Counted from the first letter of the stretch, positions 1 through 8,050 are shown. The stretch: DNA of 35,630 bases from a virus (IMGVR_UViG_3300048589_000228:1-35630); one strand, 5' to 3'. Numbers and translations are program-made. Notes: a model not told the origin generated them from the letters alone.

Positions 1-127
1 TGGTCGAGCTGGTCGAGGTGGTTGGCCGCCGTGAGCGTGACGGCCACATGGGTGCCGACGACGGCAGCGGATGGCGCCGTAGCGGTGGTGCCATCAGCGC
101 GGGTGACGACGGCCGCCGGGGTCACCG
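1..127. repeat. Terminal direct repeat, left copy (assembly overlap)
   Basis: These 127 bases are identical to positions 35504-35630. An exact overlap of 127 nt equals a common largest assembly k-mer, so it most likely marks circular closure of the contig and not a biological packaging repeat. Both copies lie inside the head-tail connector gene, whose frame continues correctly across the join. The non-redundant genome is 35,503 bp. Confidence 0.95.
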
Positions 128-185
128 GCGTGCCGTCGAACGGCTCCGACATCACGGTGACGGTCGACCCGACAACAGCGCGCAT
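1..185 (-). CDS. Head-tail connector (gp6-like), 5' part across the contig join
   Basis: This is the start of the 273-aa connector whose remainder is at 34867-35630. ATG at 185-183 opens MRAVVGSTVTVMSEPFDGTP, which runs in frame through position 1 (equivalent to 35504) into the downstream part. The preceding membrane-protein gene ends at 200, only 14 nt upstream, with a G-rich stretch between them that could serve as a ribosome binding site. The N-terminal ~60 residues look like a small beta-sandwich extension (many V, T, A) ahead of the helical connector domain. Function is described in the entry for the other part. Confidence 0.85.
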   Translation of the reverse strand, partial: MRAVVGSTVTVMSEPFDGTPVTPAAVVTRADGTTATAPSAAVVGTHVAVTLTAANHLDQLD

Positions 186-199
186 GGGAACACCCCCAA

Positions 200-1015
200 T
201 CAGATGAGCTCCGGTTGACGCCACCACGCGACGTGGGCGACGACGACCAACGGCAGCCATGCCGCCGGGTAGGTCTCAGCGGCGGCGAGCGCCACCACCG
301 GGCCGGCGGTCGTTGCGAGGAGCCGCACCGTGTCGGTGGCGACGAGGAGCTGCCCGTGAGCGACGGCGAGCGTGGCGATGGTCTGGCGGTCAGGTGCGAC
401 GAGGGCGGCAAGTGTGGCGCCCCACGGGGCGACCATCAGCCAGGCGTCACGCCACCGGCCGTGACGGTGCTCGATGGCGGAACGCACCGGATGGTCATGC
501 ACCCGGCGTAGGTTCGGGTGGGCGGTCACCTCGTCCATCTGCGGGCGACGGACGACGGCGGCGAGGGCAGGGGCGGCGAGGGCGAGCAGCGGCCACGGAG
601 ACCAGCACCACAACGCCACCCACACGGGCGAGGTCTCTTTCATGGTGGCGGCGAGCACCGTGACAGCGACGGCGGGCACCTCGTGGCCGTGGGTCCAGAG
701 GGCGGCTGCGATGAGTCCGACAGCGAGTGCTGGCAGGTCGACCCCGACAGGGCGGGCGACACGTGGCCCCCACACGCCCGGGAGTGCCACCAGGAGCGCC
801 GCAGCGGCGAGGGGCACCTGCCACCCCCCGGCTGTCCCGTGCGCCCACCAGGCACACCCCGCAGCGGCGAGCGGCCAGGAGACGAGCCACACGGCACGCC
901 ACCGGTGAATGCTGTCCCGACACACCGCGGGGAGGAACCATCGGAGGTTGAACGGGCGAGCCACCGGCTTGCCGGTGCCGGCGATGAGGTAGCGGGCGGC
1001 GTCAGGACCCAACAT
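200..1015 (-). CDS. Polytopic membrane protein paired with the glycosyltransferase
   Basis: This 271-aa protein has about six hydrophobic segments, for example around residues 40-60, 65-85, 92-110, 115-150 and 195-215, and a longer hydrophobic C-terminal stretch after that. Charged or Trp/Pro-rich loops separate them, including a KETSPVWVALW patch near residue 127. The ATG at 1015 overlaps the end of the glycosyltransferase gene by 14 nt, so the two are probably co-translated. I do not recognise a named family. By position it may present a lipid-linked sugar or assist the neighbouring transferase, as membrane partners do in O-antigen-modifying phage cassettes, but that is inference. Its place between capsid and connector genes is unusual. 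Confidence 0.75.
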   Translation of the reverse strand: MLGPDAARYLIAGTGKPVARPFNLRWFLPAVCRDSIHRWRAVWLVSWPLAAAGCAWWAHGTAGGWQVPLAAAALLVALPGVWGPRVARPVGVDLPALAVGLIAAALWTHGHEVPAVAVTVLAATMKETSPVWVALWCWSPWPLLALAAPALAAVVRRPQMDEVTAHPNLRRVHDHPVRSAIEHRHGRWRDAWLMVAPWGATLAALVAPDRQTIATLAVAHGQLLVATDTVRLLATTAGPVVALAAAETYPAAWLPLVVVAHVAWWRQPELI

Positions 1016-1751
1016 GTGCCCGGAACGCCTGCTGGAGGTCGTAGGACTCCTCGTCGAAGAACACCCCGCCCTTGTCGTGGGTCGTCCTGACGGAGGTGTC
1101 GACGTGAAGTGGGATGCCACAGGCGGCGAGTCGGAGACAGAAGGAGATGTCCTCGCCGAACACGGTCCGCCCGCTCGGCCCCTTCGGCACCTCGATGCCG
1201 TCGAACCAGCGGTCGCCGTACTCGGCGCGCACCTTCTCCAGTGCACTGCGGTGGATGAGGAGGCAGGCGCAGCCGGTGGCGGCGACCTCGACGACCTCAC
1301 CTCTCGGGTAGTCGAAGATGGGGGCGAACCCGACCTCAGTGTCGGTCTCGCCCATCTTGTAGAGGGTGGGGCACATGCGGTAGCGGCGGGCGCCGAACTC
1401 TCCGGCGCCGTCGGACTTCTGGGCGAACGCCAGGCCACCCATCACCGGACGTTCGACGGGGTCCGCAGAGGCGACGAGCCGGTCGACGGTGTCCCCCGCG
1501 AAGCCCATGTCGGCGTCCACGAACCAGAGCCACTCAGCTTCTGACTCGTCGAGCACCGCAGCGGCGATCCGGTTGCGCCCGGCGTGGATGTGGCTGGCGC
1601 CGGTCTCCTTGCCCATCCACCCGTGGTGGTGGCGGAACATGCGCTGTTCGGCGGTCACGTCGTGGAGCATCAGCTCCATGAGCGAGTTGCCGAACACCGC
1701 CGACCACTCCCCCGGGTGGAGGAACCCGACCGTGACGGCGCCCCGAATCAT
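1002..1751 (-). CDS. GT-A fold (family 2-like) glycosyltransferase
   Basis: This 249-aa protein shows the hallmark of a GT-A transferase: a hydrophobic strand followed by an acidic metal-binding triad (WLWFVDADMGF, Asp79-Ala-Asp81). Upstream is a conserved-looking Asn/Arg region (AGRNRIAAAVLDES); near the C-terminus is FGEDISFC, where the acidic pair resembles the catalytic-base motif of the family. No signal peptide or membrane segment is seen. The ATG at 1751 overlaps the stop of the 56-aa gene (ATGA); a longer GTG-type start at 1778 is less likely. Within the virion gene block it could glycosylate capsid or tail protein, or a host surface polymer with its membrane partner. Donor and acceptor cannot be read from sequence. 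Confidence 0.85.
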   Translation of the reverse strand: MIRGAVTVGFLHPGEWSAVFGNSLMELMLHDVTAEQRMFRHHHGWMGKETGASHIHAGRNRIAAAVLDESEAEWLWFVDADMGFAGDTVDRLVASADPVERPVMGGLAFAQKSDGAGEFGARRYRMCPTLYKMGETDTEVGFAPIFDYPRGEVVEVAATGCACLLIHRSALEKVRAEYGDRWFDGIEVPKGPSGRTVFGEDISFCLRLAACGIPLHVDTSVRTTHDKGGVFFDEESYDLQQAFRAHVGS

Positions 1752-1918
1752 CGGATGGAGCGCCAGTAGGAGAACCACGGGCGGCGCCGCTTGCGCGTCT
1801 CCCGTAGTTCACCAGGAGCGGCGGTCGCCTGCTCCACCGGACGGTCCGTGTCGTCTTTCGACGTGTGCACGACCGTCCACACGCGGCCGTCGATGACGAC
1901 CTTCTCCGTGATACCCAT
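1748..1918 (-). CDS. Small basic protein following the capsid gene
   Basis: This 56-aa protein (MGITEKVVIDGRVWTVVHTS...) has a short beta-type N-terminus and a very basic, aromatic C-terminus (RKRRRPWFSYWRSIR). A strong ribosome binding site (GGGGAGG) sits 4 nt before ATG 1918, and its stop overlaps the glycosyltransferase start, so it is very probably translated. It could be a small head component or a regulator of the downstream pair. No family recognised. Confidence 0.7.
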   Translation of the reverse strand: MGITEKVVIDGRVWTVVHTSKDDTDRPVEQATAAPGELRETRKRRRPWFSYWRSIR

Positions 1919-1943
1919 GCGGCCTCCCCGCTCGGATGGTGGT

Positions 1944-1973
1944 GGGGGTGGGCCACCGAAGCGACCCACCCCC
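1944..1973 (-). terminator. Hairpin just after the major capsid gene
   Basis: A perfect 9-bp GC-rich inverted repeat (GGGGGTGGG at 1944-1952 with CCCACCCCC at 1965-1973) has a 12-nt loop and lies 20 nt after the capsid stop on the transcribed (minus) strand. No U-tract follows, so it may be a partial terminator or an mRNA 3'-end stabiliser that raises capsid output relative to downstream genes. Confidence 0.55.
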
Positions 1974-1992
1974 GAAGGTTGACAACGGCAGG

Positions 1993-3417
1993 TCAGGCCG
2001 AGGTCTTGTCCTGCAACAGGCGGAACGCCACGTCGTTGACCGAGTCGGCACCGGTGCGCCAGTAGGCGTACCAACCGCGCCGGCCGTCGGGCAGGTTGTT
2101 CGCCGTGTTGAACATCTGGGGGATGTACTCCACGGCGAAGCTGCCGGGCTTGTCGACGACGACGTAGTTGGAGAAGTCGCCGAGCACGATCCGGTTGTCG
2201 CGAACCGTGGTGGTCGCCGTGGTCGGCGCGTCGTCGGACTCGACCACCGGACGACCGAGCCACCGCTGAGCGGGTGCCTGGGTCAGGTCGGTGGAGTAGT
2301 TCGCCGACACGGCGGTGCCGAGATTCTGCACCACGAGGGACCACGTCGGGTGGGTGAGCCACGCCGACTTGCCACGGAACCGCACAGGCACACCCGAGTA
2401 GACCGCGTCGAGGTCGACCTTGCCGATGGTGGCGGCGGTGGTCGACGTCAGCTCGACGTTGGTGTTCGCGTCCAGCGCGGTGAACACGCCGGTTGGCTCG
2501 TTGGTGCCGGTGCCGGTGCAGTGCGCCGCACCCTCGAGACGGTCGCGGGCATCAGCGAACATCATCAACAGCTCGCCGGCCAGGCCGGCGATGTCCTCGG
2601 TCGCCTCGATGGACGCCTGCACGAACGCCTGCGCCTTGTGCGTGGGGATCGTGGGCTGGGCGAACGTCGGGGAGTCGTCGGACACCTCGGTGAGCTGAGC
2701 GTCGAACGACGCGGTGACACCGGCGGAGGTGATCCCCTGCCAGGAGGTGTCGCCGGGACGGGTCAGGGTGACCACCCGGGAGATGCCGCGCACAGCGTTG
2801 GACGTGCCCGAGTTGGTCAGGATGACCGTCGGGTCGAGGTGGGTCGGCACGAGGTAGTTGCCGTTGGCGTCGGTCACCGTGGAGAGCGCGGTGCGCTCCT
2901 CGGAGGTGAGGCGCCACTCGTTGCCGGTCACCATCTTCGCCCAGCCGGACTCGTAGGCGTCGGTCGCCCGGGCGATCAGGGCACGGGCCCAGTCCCGGTC
3001 GGCACGGTGGCGCATGACCAGCTTGCGGACGTGGTCCATGTCCTCCGGGCGCTCCACCTTGTGCTCCAGGGAGCGGGTGAGCGCGTCGGCGAGCTGCTGT
3101 GGGGTGGCCGACCGGTCCTCCAGCACGTCGGTGCTGTCGGGCTTGGCGATCACCTGGAGCGCCGGACGCTTCGCACGCTCGGCGGTGCGCTCGGCGATGT
3201 CGACCAGCTCGGCCTCGCGGGCGTCGATCTCGGCGAGCTTCTCGTCGATGTCGGCCACCTCGGCCTGTCGGGCGGCGATGGCCGCGTCGTCGTCGGGGGT
3301 GAGGGACCGCTCCTCGTCGAGGGCGACGGTCGCCACGGCCTCGAGCGCCTCGATGGCGGCGTCTCGGGCCTGTTCCAGTTCGGCGCGCTTCTCGCGCACC
3401 AGTTCGAGAGCCTTCAC
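1993..3417 (-). CDS. Major capsid protein, HK97 fold
   Basis: This 474-aa protein forms the icosahedral shell. Residues 1-85 are a strongly charged coiled coil (KRAELEQARDAAIEALEAV, then DIDEKLAEIDAREAELVDIAE) typical of the delta/scaffold domain removed by the prohead protease. The rest has the expected HK97-fold features: a G-rich loop region, the long spine-helix stretch ATEDIAGLAGELLMMFADAR, then a TGTGTNEPTGV segment and a C-terminal P-domain strand series. It follows the protease gene with an ATGA overlap at 3414-3417. Length and place (terminase, portal, protease, capsid) fit the family. Confidence 0.95.
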   Translation of the reverse strand: MKALELVREKRAELEQARDAAIEALEAVATVALDEERSLTPDDDAAIAARQAEVADIDEKLAEIDAREAELVDIAERTAERAKRPALQVIAKPDSTDVLEDRSATPQQLADALTRSLEHKVERPEDMDHVRKLVMRHRADRDWARALIARATDAYESGWAKMVTGNEWRLTSEERTALSTVTDANGNYLVPTHLDPTVILTNSGTSNAVRGISRVVTLTRPGDTSWQGITSAGVTASFDAQLTEVSDDSPTFAQPTIPTHKAQAFVQASIEATEDIAGLAGELLMMFADARDRLEGAAHCTGTGTNEPTGVFTALDANTNVELTSTTAATIGKVDLDAVYSGVPVRFRGKSAWLTHPTWSLVVQNLGTAVSANYSTDLTQAPAQRWLGRPVVESDDAPTTATTTVRDNRIVLGDFSNYVVVDKPGSFAVEYIPQMFNTANNLPDGRRGWYAYWRTGADSVNDVAFRLLQDKTSA

Positions 3418-4124
3418 GGCTTCTCCTTTCGTCCCAACCGCATGGCGGTTGCGAGGTGGAGGGCGGCGCGGGGATCGCGTCCGCCGGTGGTGCCCGAGGT
3501 GCCCTCGTGGGCGGCGTCGGGTTGCTTGGGTGGCGTCGAGGTGCCCGTGCGGGCGGCGTCAGCGCCGAAGATGTCTGCCAGCAATTGCGACTGCTGGGCT
3601 TCGTCGAGATCTGCGAGCAGCGACCGCACCCCGACCGAGGTGGCGGCGTAGGCGGGGAACACGACCGGGCCGAGCTCGAACAGCTCCAGCTCACGGATCG
3701 TGCGCAACGGCACGTCTCCGGTCCCGTCCCACTCCTCGCGGGTCACCCGGAACCGGAACGACATCCCATCGATAGCGCCGCCGGCGATGGCCTGGCGGAT
3801 GGGCTCCACCCGAGGGTTGTCGAACATGCGGGCAGACACGAACAAGCCGTGCTTGTCCTCACGGACCGTGTCGATGGCGGCTATCGGCACGGACCCGGTT
3901 GCGATGTCATGGCCGTGGTCGAACTGCATGACCGGGGTGCGCTCCTTGAGCGTCTTCGTGAACGCGTTGCGGGCGATGCGCTCGTCGAAGGTGCCCTCCC
4001 ACGAGTCGATACGGGTGGTGGACCCGAACACCGCCGCGTACCCCTCGAGGGTGAACCCGTCGTCAGTCGCCCGGGTCTCGAAGGTGGCGGCGCGGGTCAG
4101 CAGCGCCTTGGGTGCTTCAGGCAT
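3414..4124 (-). CDS. Prohead protease (HK97 gp4-like, S78 family)
   Basis: This 236-aa serine protease matures the capsid precursor by cutting the scaffold domain. The order of family motifs is visible: EGYAAVFGS near residues 27-35, the histidine in VMQFDHGHD (about H70), the serine in AIDGMSFRF (S122), and a downstream acidic region ELELFELGPVVFPAY that supplies the third catalytic side chain. The C-terminal 60 residues are low-complexity and probably self-cleaved. The chosen ATG at 4124 gives MPEAPKALL and overlaps the portal stop by 8 nt. An upstream in-frame start inside the portal gene would add a basic extension and is unlikely. Confidence 0.92.
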   Translation of the reverse strand: MPEAPKALLTRAATFETRATDDGFTLEGYAAVFGSTTRIDSWEGTFDERIARNAFTKTLKERTPVMQFDHGHDIATGSVPIAAIDTVREDKHGLFVSARMFDNPRVEPIRQAIAGGAIDGMSFRFRVTREEWDGTGDVPLRTIRELELFELGPVVFPAYAATSVGVRSLLADLDEAQQSQLLADIFGADAARTGTSTPPKQPDAAHEGTSGTTGGRDPRAALHLATAMRLGRKEKP

Positions 4125-5298
4125 CGGGGGCCTCCTGCGGGGGCGCGTCATCGCCGGGAATGCCCGGCTCGTCGAACTCATCCCCACCGAACGGCGGCTC
4201 GTCCTCGAGCGCCCGGGCCTCGTTCACGGTCATCGTCTGGTTCTTCAGCCGCCGGTCCACCACCTCAGAGCGCGTCACCGGGTCGGTGCGCAGGAAGGCG
4301 TTCCGGTTGAACCGCACCACCTGCGGACGGGGCAACAGCCGGGTGAGCGCTCGCTCGATGCGCACGAGGTGCCCCTCCAGCGAGTGCTTCAGGTAGGCGA
4401 GGTCCGACTGGGTCACGTTCGCGTAGGTGACCGACTGGCCCGACACCGCCGCATACACCATCGACGGCGGCACCCGCCAGAAGCGGCATGCCTCCTCGAT
4501 GGTGAAGCGCATCAGGTCGATGAACTGCGAGTCGTTCGGGTCGACCATGATCGGCTCGTAGGTCACCCCGGAGCCGAACACCGCCGGCTCCCGGTTCCCC
4601 CGGGTGGCAGCCATGAACACCCGCTTCAGCGCCGTCGCCTGCTCCTGGGTCATCTCCTGGTCGTCGGATCGCAGGATGGCGCCCGGGTGGCCGCCGTCGC
4701 CGAAGAAGCGAGCCCCGAAGTCCCGGGCGGCGATGGCAGCACCGATCGTGGAGCGGGCACGCTCCACCGGGGACTCACCGAAGGGTGAACCGGCACGCAC
4801 GAACGGCCCCGGGCAGTGCCACAGGTCGCCGTGCGGCCACAACTGTCGGGACTCCCCGTGCAGCGTCACCGTCGGAACTCCGGACTCCATACGCCGGTTG
4901 ATGACCGCAGCGGGAGCCACGAGCTCGATGCTCGTCGGGTAGCCCGTCGGACTCACCCCGAGCACCTCACCGAAGGCGTTACCGTCGGTCAGACGGCTCT
5001 CCTGGAGCTGGTAGAACCACACGTCCTGTTCCACCATCGACGACGGCTCACGGACCAGCGTGGGGGTCGGCGTCACCGGCGTGCGCACGTTGCCCGACGA
5101 CCGCACCACGTCCACGGGGAGAGCCGACACCGAGGTCGCAAGCTGGTCGATGCAGGCGGAGGAAGCGGCGTGGGTGAGCGCCCGCTCAACACCCACCGGG
5201 ACCGGCGAGTACGACAGCGAATCTGACCAGAGCCCGGCGTAGGCGGACAGGTTGACCGACCGCTCTTCGGGCTCCGCACGCCGCCGGAACAGACCCAT
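4117..5298 (-). CDS. Portal protein (HK97 gp3-like)
   Basis: This 393-aa protein forms the dodecameric ring at the packaging vertex. It begins MGLFRRRAEPEE, a common portal start, with the wing/core signature SACIDQLATSVSALPVDVV, a TDGNAFGEV segment, and a C-terminal tail rich in Pro, Asp and Glu. Its ATG at 5298 shares a base with the stop of the 44-aa membrane peptide gene (TGATG). Length is normal for gp3-like portals and synteny with terminase upstream and protease downstream is complete. Confidence 0.93.
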   Translation of the reverse strand: MGLFRRRAEPEERSVNLSAYAGLWSDSLSYSPVPVGVERALTHAASSACIDQLATSVSALPVDVVRSSGNVRTPVTPTPTLVREPSSMVEQDVWFYQLQESRLTDGNAFGEVLGVSPTGYPTSIELVAPAAVINRRMESGVPTVTLHGESRQLWPHGDLWHCPGPFVRAGSPFGESPVERARSTIGAAIAARDFGARFFGDGGHPGAILRSDDQEMTQEQATALKRVFMAATRGNREPAVFGSGVTYEPIMVDPNDSQFIDLMRFTIEEACRFWRVPPSMVYAAVSGQSVTYANVTQSDLAYLKHSLEGHLVRIERALTRLLPRPQVVRFNRNAFLRTDPVTRSEVVDRRLKNQTMTVNEARALEDEPPFGGDEFDEPGIPGDDAPPQEAPDA

Positions 5299-5432
5299 CA
5301 GCGGGACTCCATGAACACGCCCACCACCAGCAGCGCCACGCCGGCCACAGCCACGGCCAGCGGCGGCGACACCAGCGCCGCAGCCGCCACCAGCGCGACC
5401 AGCCCGAGACCTTCCAACAGCGTCGACAGCAT
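5298..5432 (-). CDS. Tiny two-helix membrane protein between terminase and portal
   Basis: This 44-aa protein (MLSTLLEGLGLVALVAAAAL...) consists almost wholly of two hydrophobic helices joined by SPP and ends in GVFMESR. A GAGGTG ribosome site precedes ATG 5432, and the stop is joined to the portal start by TGATG. It resembles small membrane peptides sometimes found between terminase and portal genes in actinophages, whose role is unknown. A holin-like or membrane-anchoring role is possible, but a better holin candidate lies next to the lysin. Confidence 0.7.
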   Translation of the reverse strand: MLSTLLEGLGLVALVAAAALVSPPLAVAVAGVALLVVGVFMESR

Positions 5433-5448
5433 CCAGCACCTCGCGAAG

Positions 5449-6891
5449 TCAGTAGGCGTACACAGGTGCCGGAGCGGCGGCGACATCACCATGACGGGCC
5501 GCCCACGTCGCCAACGTCACCGCCACCGCCGGAGTGATGCACGCGCCGTCACGACGGCCCCAAGCGAACGCGCCAGCCAGTGGGCGAGTCGTCAGCGCGC
5601 TAATCGCATCGTTCAGGATCTCGTCATCCAGATGAGCTAGCCGCCCATCGCCGACGAGGTCCAAGAACATGCCGCACGCCGCAGCCATCTCACGGGAGGT
5701 CACGAGTCGGACCTCGACGCCGGCCGCCTCGAGGTCCACGACCAGCGACCCCGCAGGCCCCGCCGGGTCGAGCACCACCATTCCCGCACGATGCCTCGCC
5801 CGGATCTCGGCGACACGCTCCACGACCCACGACGTACCCGGCCGATGATCGACCACCTCGACGCCGACCTCAGCCGCAGATGAATGGCCCGCCGCCGCCA
5901 CCGACGACAACGACCGATCGGGCGCCACGTCCACCGCCAGGTGGAGGTTCCCGACCAACTCCGAACCAGGATGAGCACACGCCGACCACAACGACTCGGC
6001 AACCGGCGAAGCGGAGTCCACGTCAGCCGGCCACACACCCAGCACCTCGGAAAGGAACTGGGCTTCCGGCATCGCATCACGCAGCGCCTCGACCGTCTCC
6101 ACCGGCACCCGGAACCCCATGCCGGGGTTCGCCGAGCACCACGCTTCGCGGTCATCGGCGTCGACCAGCACCGGCGGATCCTCCGGCCGGTCCTGCTGGG
6201 CAGAGGTCCACTCCATCCACACCAACCTGCCCGGAGCGTCCGACAACGACCGGCGGCGCATCCGCAGCAGGTGGGCGGTCTCGGCGTTGAGCTCGGTCGG
6301 TACCGTCGAGGTCAACCACACCTGAGGGTTGGGCGACGCCGCGAGCGTCGGCATGATCGCGCCGACGTTCTCCGCCGGCAGGTCGTACGCCTCATCCAGC
6401 ACCAGGAGGTCGCCAGTCAGACCGCGACCCGACGAGCGCGAGCGGGCGATGAACCACACGCACGCACCATCGACCATCTCGATGCGTGGCTCGTTGCCGA
6501 CGATGACGTTGCGCACCCGGCGACGGATGTCCGGGCACCCCTCCACAAGGTCGATCAGCCGACGTTGGTGGTTCTTCGCCGTCTTGAACTCGTGCGCCGT
6601 GTGGATGATCTGCTCACCCAGCACCACCAGCCCGAACAGCTCCCGGGCCTCGAGCGCCGATCCCTTGCCGTTCTGACGGGCGACGGTCACCGCCACCTCG
6701 TAGGCGGCCCATGCGTTGCCGTTGGTCGCCATCCCCTCAGTGAGGGTCAGCTCCTGCCACGGGTCCAGGAGCAGCCCGGCGAGCCGGGCCAACTCGACCG
6801 CATCGGGGCCGAGCGTGCCGTCAGCGCGAGGAGGCTTGACGAGCCTTCGCGGGTCGCGTGCGCCGATCAACTCGACGGTTGGCAAGCTCAT
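5449..6891 (-). CDS. Terminase large subunit
   Basis: This 480-aa packaging motor has an adenine-binding Q region (LLLDPWQEL), a Walker A variant VARQNGKGS at residues 70-78, Walker B DLLVLDEAYD at 161-170 with the catalytic Glu, and a motif III-like WLTSTVP stretch. The C-terminal nuclease contributes acidic residues in LAVDVAPDRS, VVLDPAGPAG and LNDAISAL. Its ATG at 6891 lies 71 nt inside the upstream small gene; no later start keeps the Q motif, so the overlap seems real. It cuts concatemeric DNA and pumps it into the prohead through the portal encoded next. Confidence 0.95.
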   Translation of the reverse strand: MSLPTVELIGARDPRRLVKPPRADGTLGPDAVELARLAGLLLDPWQELTLTEGMATNGNAWAAYEVAVTVARQNGKGSALEARELFGLVVLGEQIIHTAHEFKTAKNHQRRLIDLVEGCPDIRRRVRNVIVGNEPRIEMVDGACVWFIARSRSSGRGLTGDLLVLDEAYDLPAENVGAIMPTLAASPNPQVWLTSTVPTELNAETAHLLRMRRRSLSDAPGRLVWMEWTSAQQDRPEDPPVLVDADDREAWCSANPGMGFRVPVETVEALRDAMPEAQFLSEVLGVWPADVDSASPVAESLWSACAHPGSELVGNLHLAVDVAPDRSLSSVAAAGHSSAAEVGVEVVDHRPGTSWVVERVAEIRARHRAGMVVLDPAGPAGSLVVDLEAAGVEVRLVTSREMAAACGMFLDLVGDGRLAHLDDEILNDAISALTTRPLAGAFAWGRRDGACITPAVAVTLATWAARHGDVAAAPAPVYAY

Positions 6892-7075
6892 CGACTGCGC
6901 TCACCTCCGCCGGTGCGATCTGGTCCAGCTCGGCGGTCACCGCCACCAACCTGCCGGCCACCGACGCCGCTTCACCCGCCGGCGTCGTCTCGTTGTCCAG
7001 AATCTCCGCCAGCCGGCGCTGCACGGCAGTCAGCACCGCCACCCGCCCAGCCTTCACCGCTTCACCCACGCTCAT
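6821..7075 (-). CDS. Probable small terminase subunit
   Basis: This 84-aa, mostly helical protein (AVLTAVQRRLAEILDNETTPAGEAASVAGRL in pieces) has a basic C-terminus. The pattern of a helix, a D-x-x-TPA turn and a second helix ending in AELD matches the very short proteins that sit just before the large terminase in HK97-like actinophages and are usually called the small subunit. Classic small terminases are larger and carry an HTH, which is not obvious here. An ACGGAG site lies 8 nt before ATG 7075. Assignment rests mainly on position. Confidence 0.65.
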   Translation of the reverse strand: MSVGEAVKAGRVAVLTAVQRRLAEILDNETTPAGEAASVAGRLVAVTAELDQIAPAEVSAVDELANRRVDRRTRPAKARQASSR

Positions 7076-7173
7076 CGGTCACGCTCCGTGAGTTTCCCAC
7101 ACACTCTGTGTGCAAAATTGGATGACTAGGCGGGTCTCCGGGGGGGGGCGACGACGGCTAAAAACGGAAGCCG
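7076..7173. other. Candidate cos/packaging region between HNH and terminase genes
   Basis: This 98-bp non-coding gap has the position of cos in HK97-like phages (HNH gene, cos, small terminase). It holds a run of nine G at 7140-7148 followed by CGACGACGG, a perfect 6-bp dyad CACACA-CTC-TGTGTG at 7098-7112, and a 7-bp inverted repeat GACGGCT/AGCCGTC at 7153-7159/7169-7175 with an A-rich loop that overlaps the HNH stop. These could be cutting and binding sites for terminase. The exact overhang cannot be read from sequence. Confidence 0.45.
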
Positions 7174-7464
7174 TCACCATGCCCGGCTCGTCACCGTCAC
7201 TCGCGGTGAGTGGAGGGCGGCCCGGGTCTCGTTGCCCTTGCGCGAGTTGCACCCGTGGTGAGCGAGTCGGCATCGGGTGCGGTCGTAGACGTCTCCCCCG
7301 AGTGCGATGGGGTCGAGGTGCTCGACGGTGGCGGAGCGAGGATGGTTCGGCGGCAGGTTCTTGTCGACGGGTTCACCGCAGATGCAGCAGCGGGTTTCCT
7401 CGGCGATGACCTGGCGGCGGAGGCGTTGGTACCGGGAGCCCTTGCGGGGGTTGTGGTTGCTCAT
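7174..7464 (-). CDS. HNH endonuclease, packaging-associated
   Basis: This 96-aa HNH nuclease has a zinc ribbon (CCICGEPVD with a second pair around HHGCNSRKGN) and the catalytic His in ATVEHLDPIALGG. The order C-x2-C, H, then HxxCN is the compact phage HNH form that works with terminase to cleave cos DNA. ATG 7464 is preceded by a G-rich ribosome site; upstream in-frame sequence is basic junk antisense to the previous gene, so the short start was chosen. A weak TATACA hexamer about 40 nt upstream, inside the end of the previous gene, might start late transcription. Confidence 0.88.
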   Translation of the reverse strand: MSNHNPRKGSRYQRLRRQVIAEETRCCICGEPVDKNLPPNHPRSATVEHLDPIALGGDVYDRTRCRLAHHGCNSRKGNETRAALHSPRVTVTSRAW

Positions 7465-7495
7465 GGCTTCCACCCCCCGACGCGAACCTCGCACG

Positions 7496-8023
7496 CTAGG
7501 TGTTGTGTATACCACCGTCCGACGCGCGAGGGGTGGACCTCTCCCCAGATCGTCGGTCGCTGTCCCCCGGGCGGGCGGGTCGCCGGTCACGCCCGGTGCG
7601 GCGTCGGTACTCGTAGCAGGCGTGGCAGCGTCCGGCGTGGCCTGCCTCGGCCCACCGGTCATCAGGGCATCCGTGGACGTTGGCGCAGATGGCTAGCCCG
7701 CGGTCGACGGGTAGCGGGGGTGGTGGGGGTTCGAGCGTGTGGCGTCGGATGTTGTCGCACACCGCGGCGGCCTGGTCGATCTGACGCACGGCGTGCTCGA
7801 GGCGGGTGCGGGCGCCTGCCCATTCGTCGGTGGCGATGGCTGCGTGTCCGGTGGGGTCCGTGATGTGTCCGGGTGCGGGTGTGCCTCCGCCTGAGGCAAT
7901 GCCGGCGGAGTAGTCCCTGAGGGCGGCAACGAGTCGTGGGAGGTCGGTGAGGAGATCTCCGAGGCGTTGGTGTGCTCGGGTGGCGACGGCTGCAAGCTCG
8001 GATGGTCGGATGGGTCGGGTCAT
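7496..8023 (-). CDS. Hypothetical protein with C-terminal zinc-binding segment
   Basis: This 175-aa protein is helical in its N-terminal 95 residues (RPSELAAVATRAHQRLGDLL), followed by a proline run and then a Cys cluster with ICANVHGCPDD and GRCHACYEYRRRTGRD, which looks like a treble-clef or zinc-ribbon module. The last 30 residues are basic and low-complexity. It sits between the PrimPol-helicase and HNH genes, with a GGGAGA ribosome site before ATG 8023. The Cys module suggests nucleic-acid binding. Not recognised as a named family. Confidence 0.75.
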   Translation of the reverse strand: MTRPIRPSELAAVATRAHQRLGDLLTDLPRLVAALRDYSAGIASGGGTPAPGHITDPTGHAAIATDEWAGARTRLEHAVRQIDQAAAVCDNIRRHTLEPPPPPLPVDRGLAICANVHGCPDDRWAEAGHAGRCHACYEYRRRTGRDRRPARPGDSDRRSGERSTPRASDGGIHNT

Positions 8024-8050
8024 CCATGTCTCCCGTGGTTGGTCGTGGGG

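Noticed and set aside
1-127. Biological direct terminal repeats of T7 type
   Set aside because: The repeat is exactly 127 bp, lies inside a structural gene, and the gene is whole when the ends are joined.
1936-3651. 571-residue plus-strand frame over the capsid gene
   Set aside because: It is Gly/Arg/Val/His-rich with no domain, and lies exactly antisense to a clear HK97 capsid; high G+C produces such long empty frames.
7466-7510. A promoter (TATACA) before the HNH gene
   Set aside because: The hexamer lies inside the end of the previous gene, has no convincing -35 and could be chance; it is only mentioned under the HNH entry.
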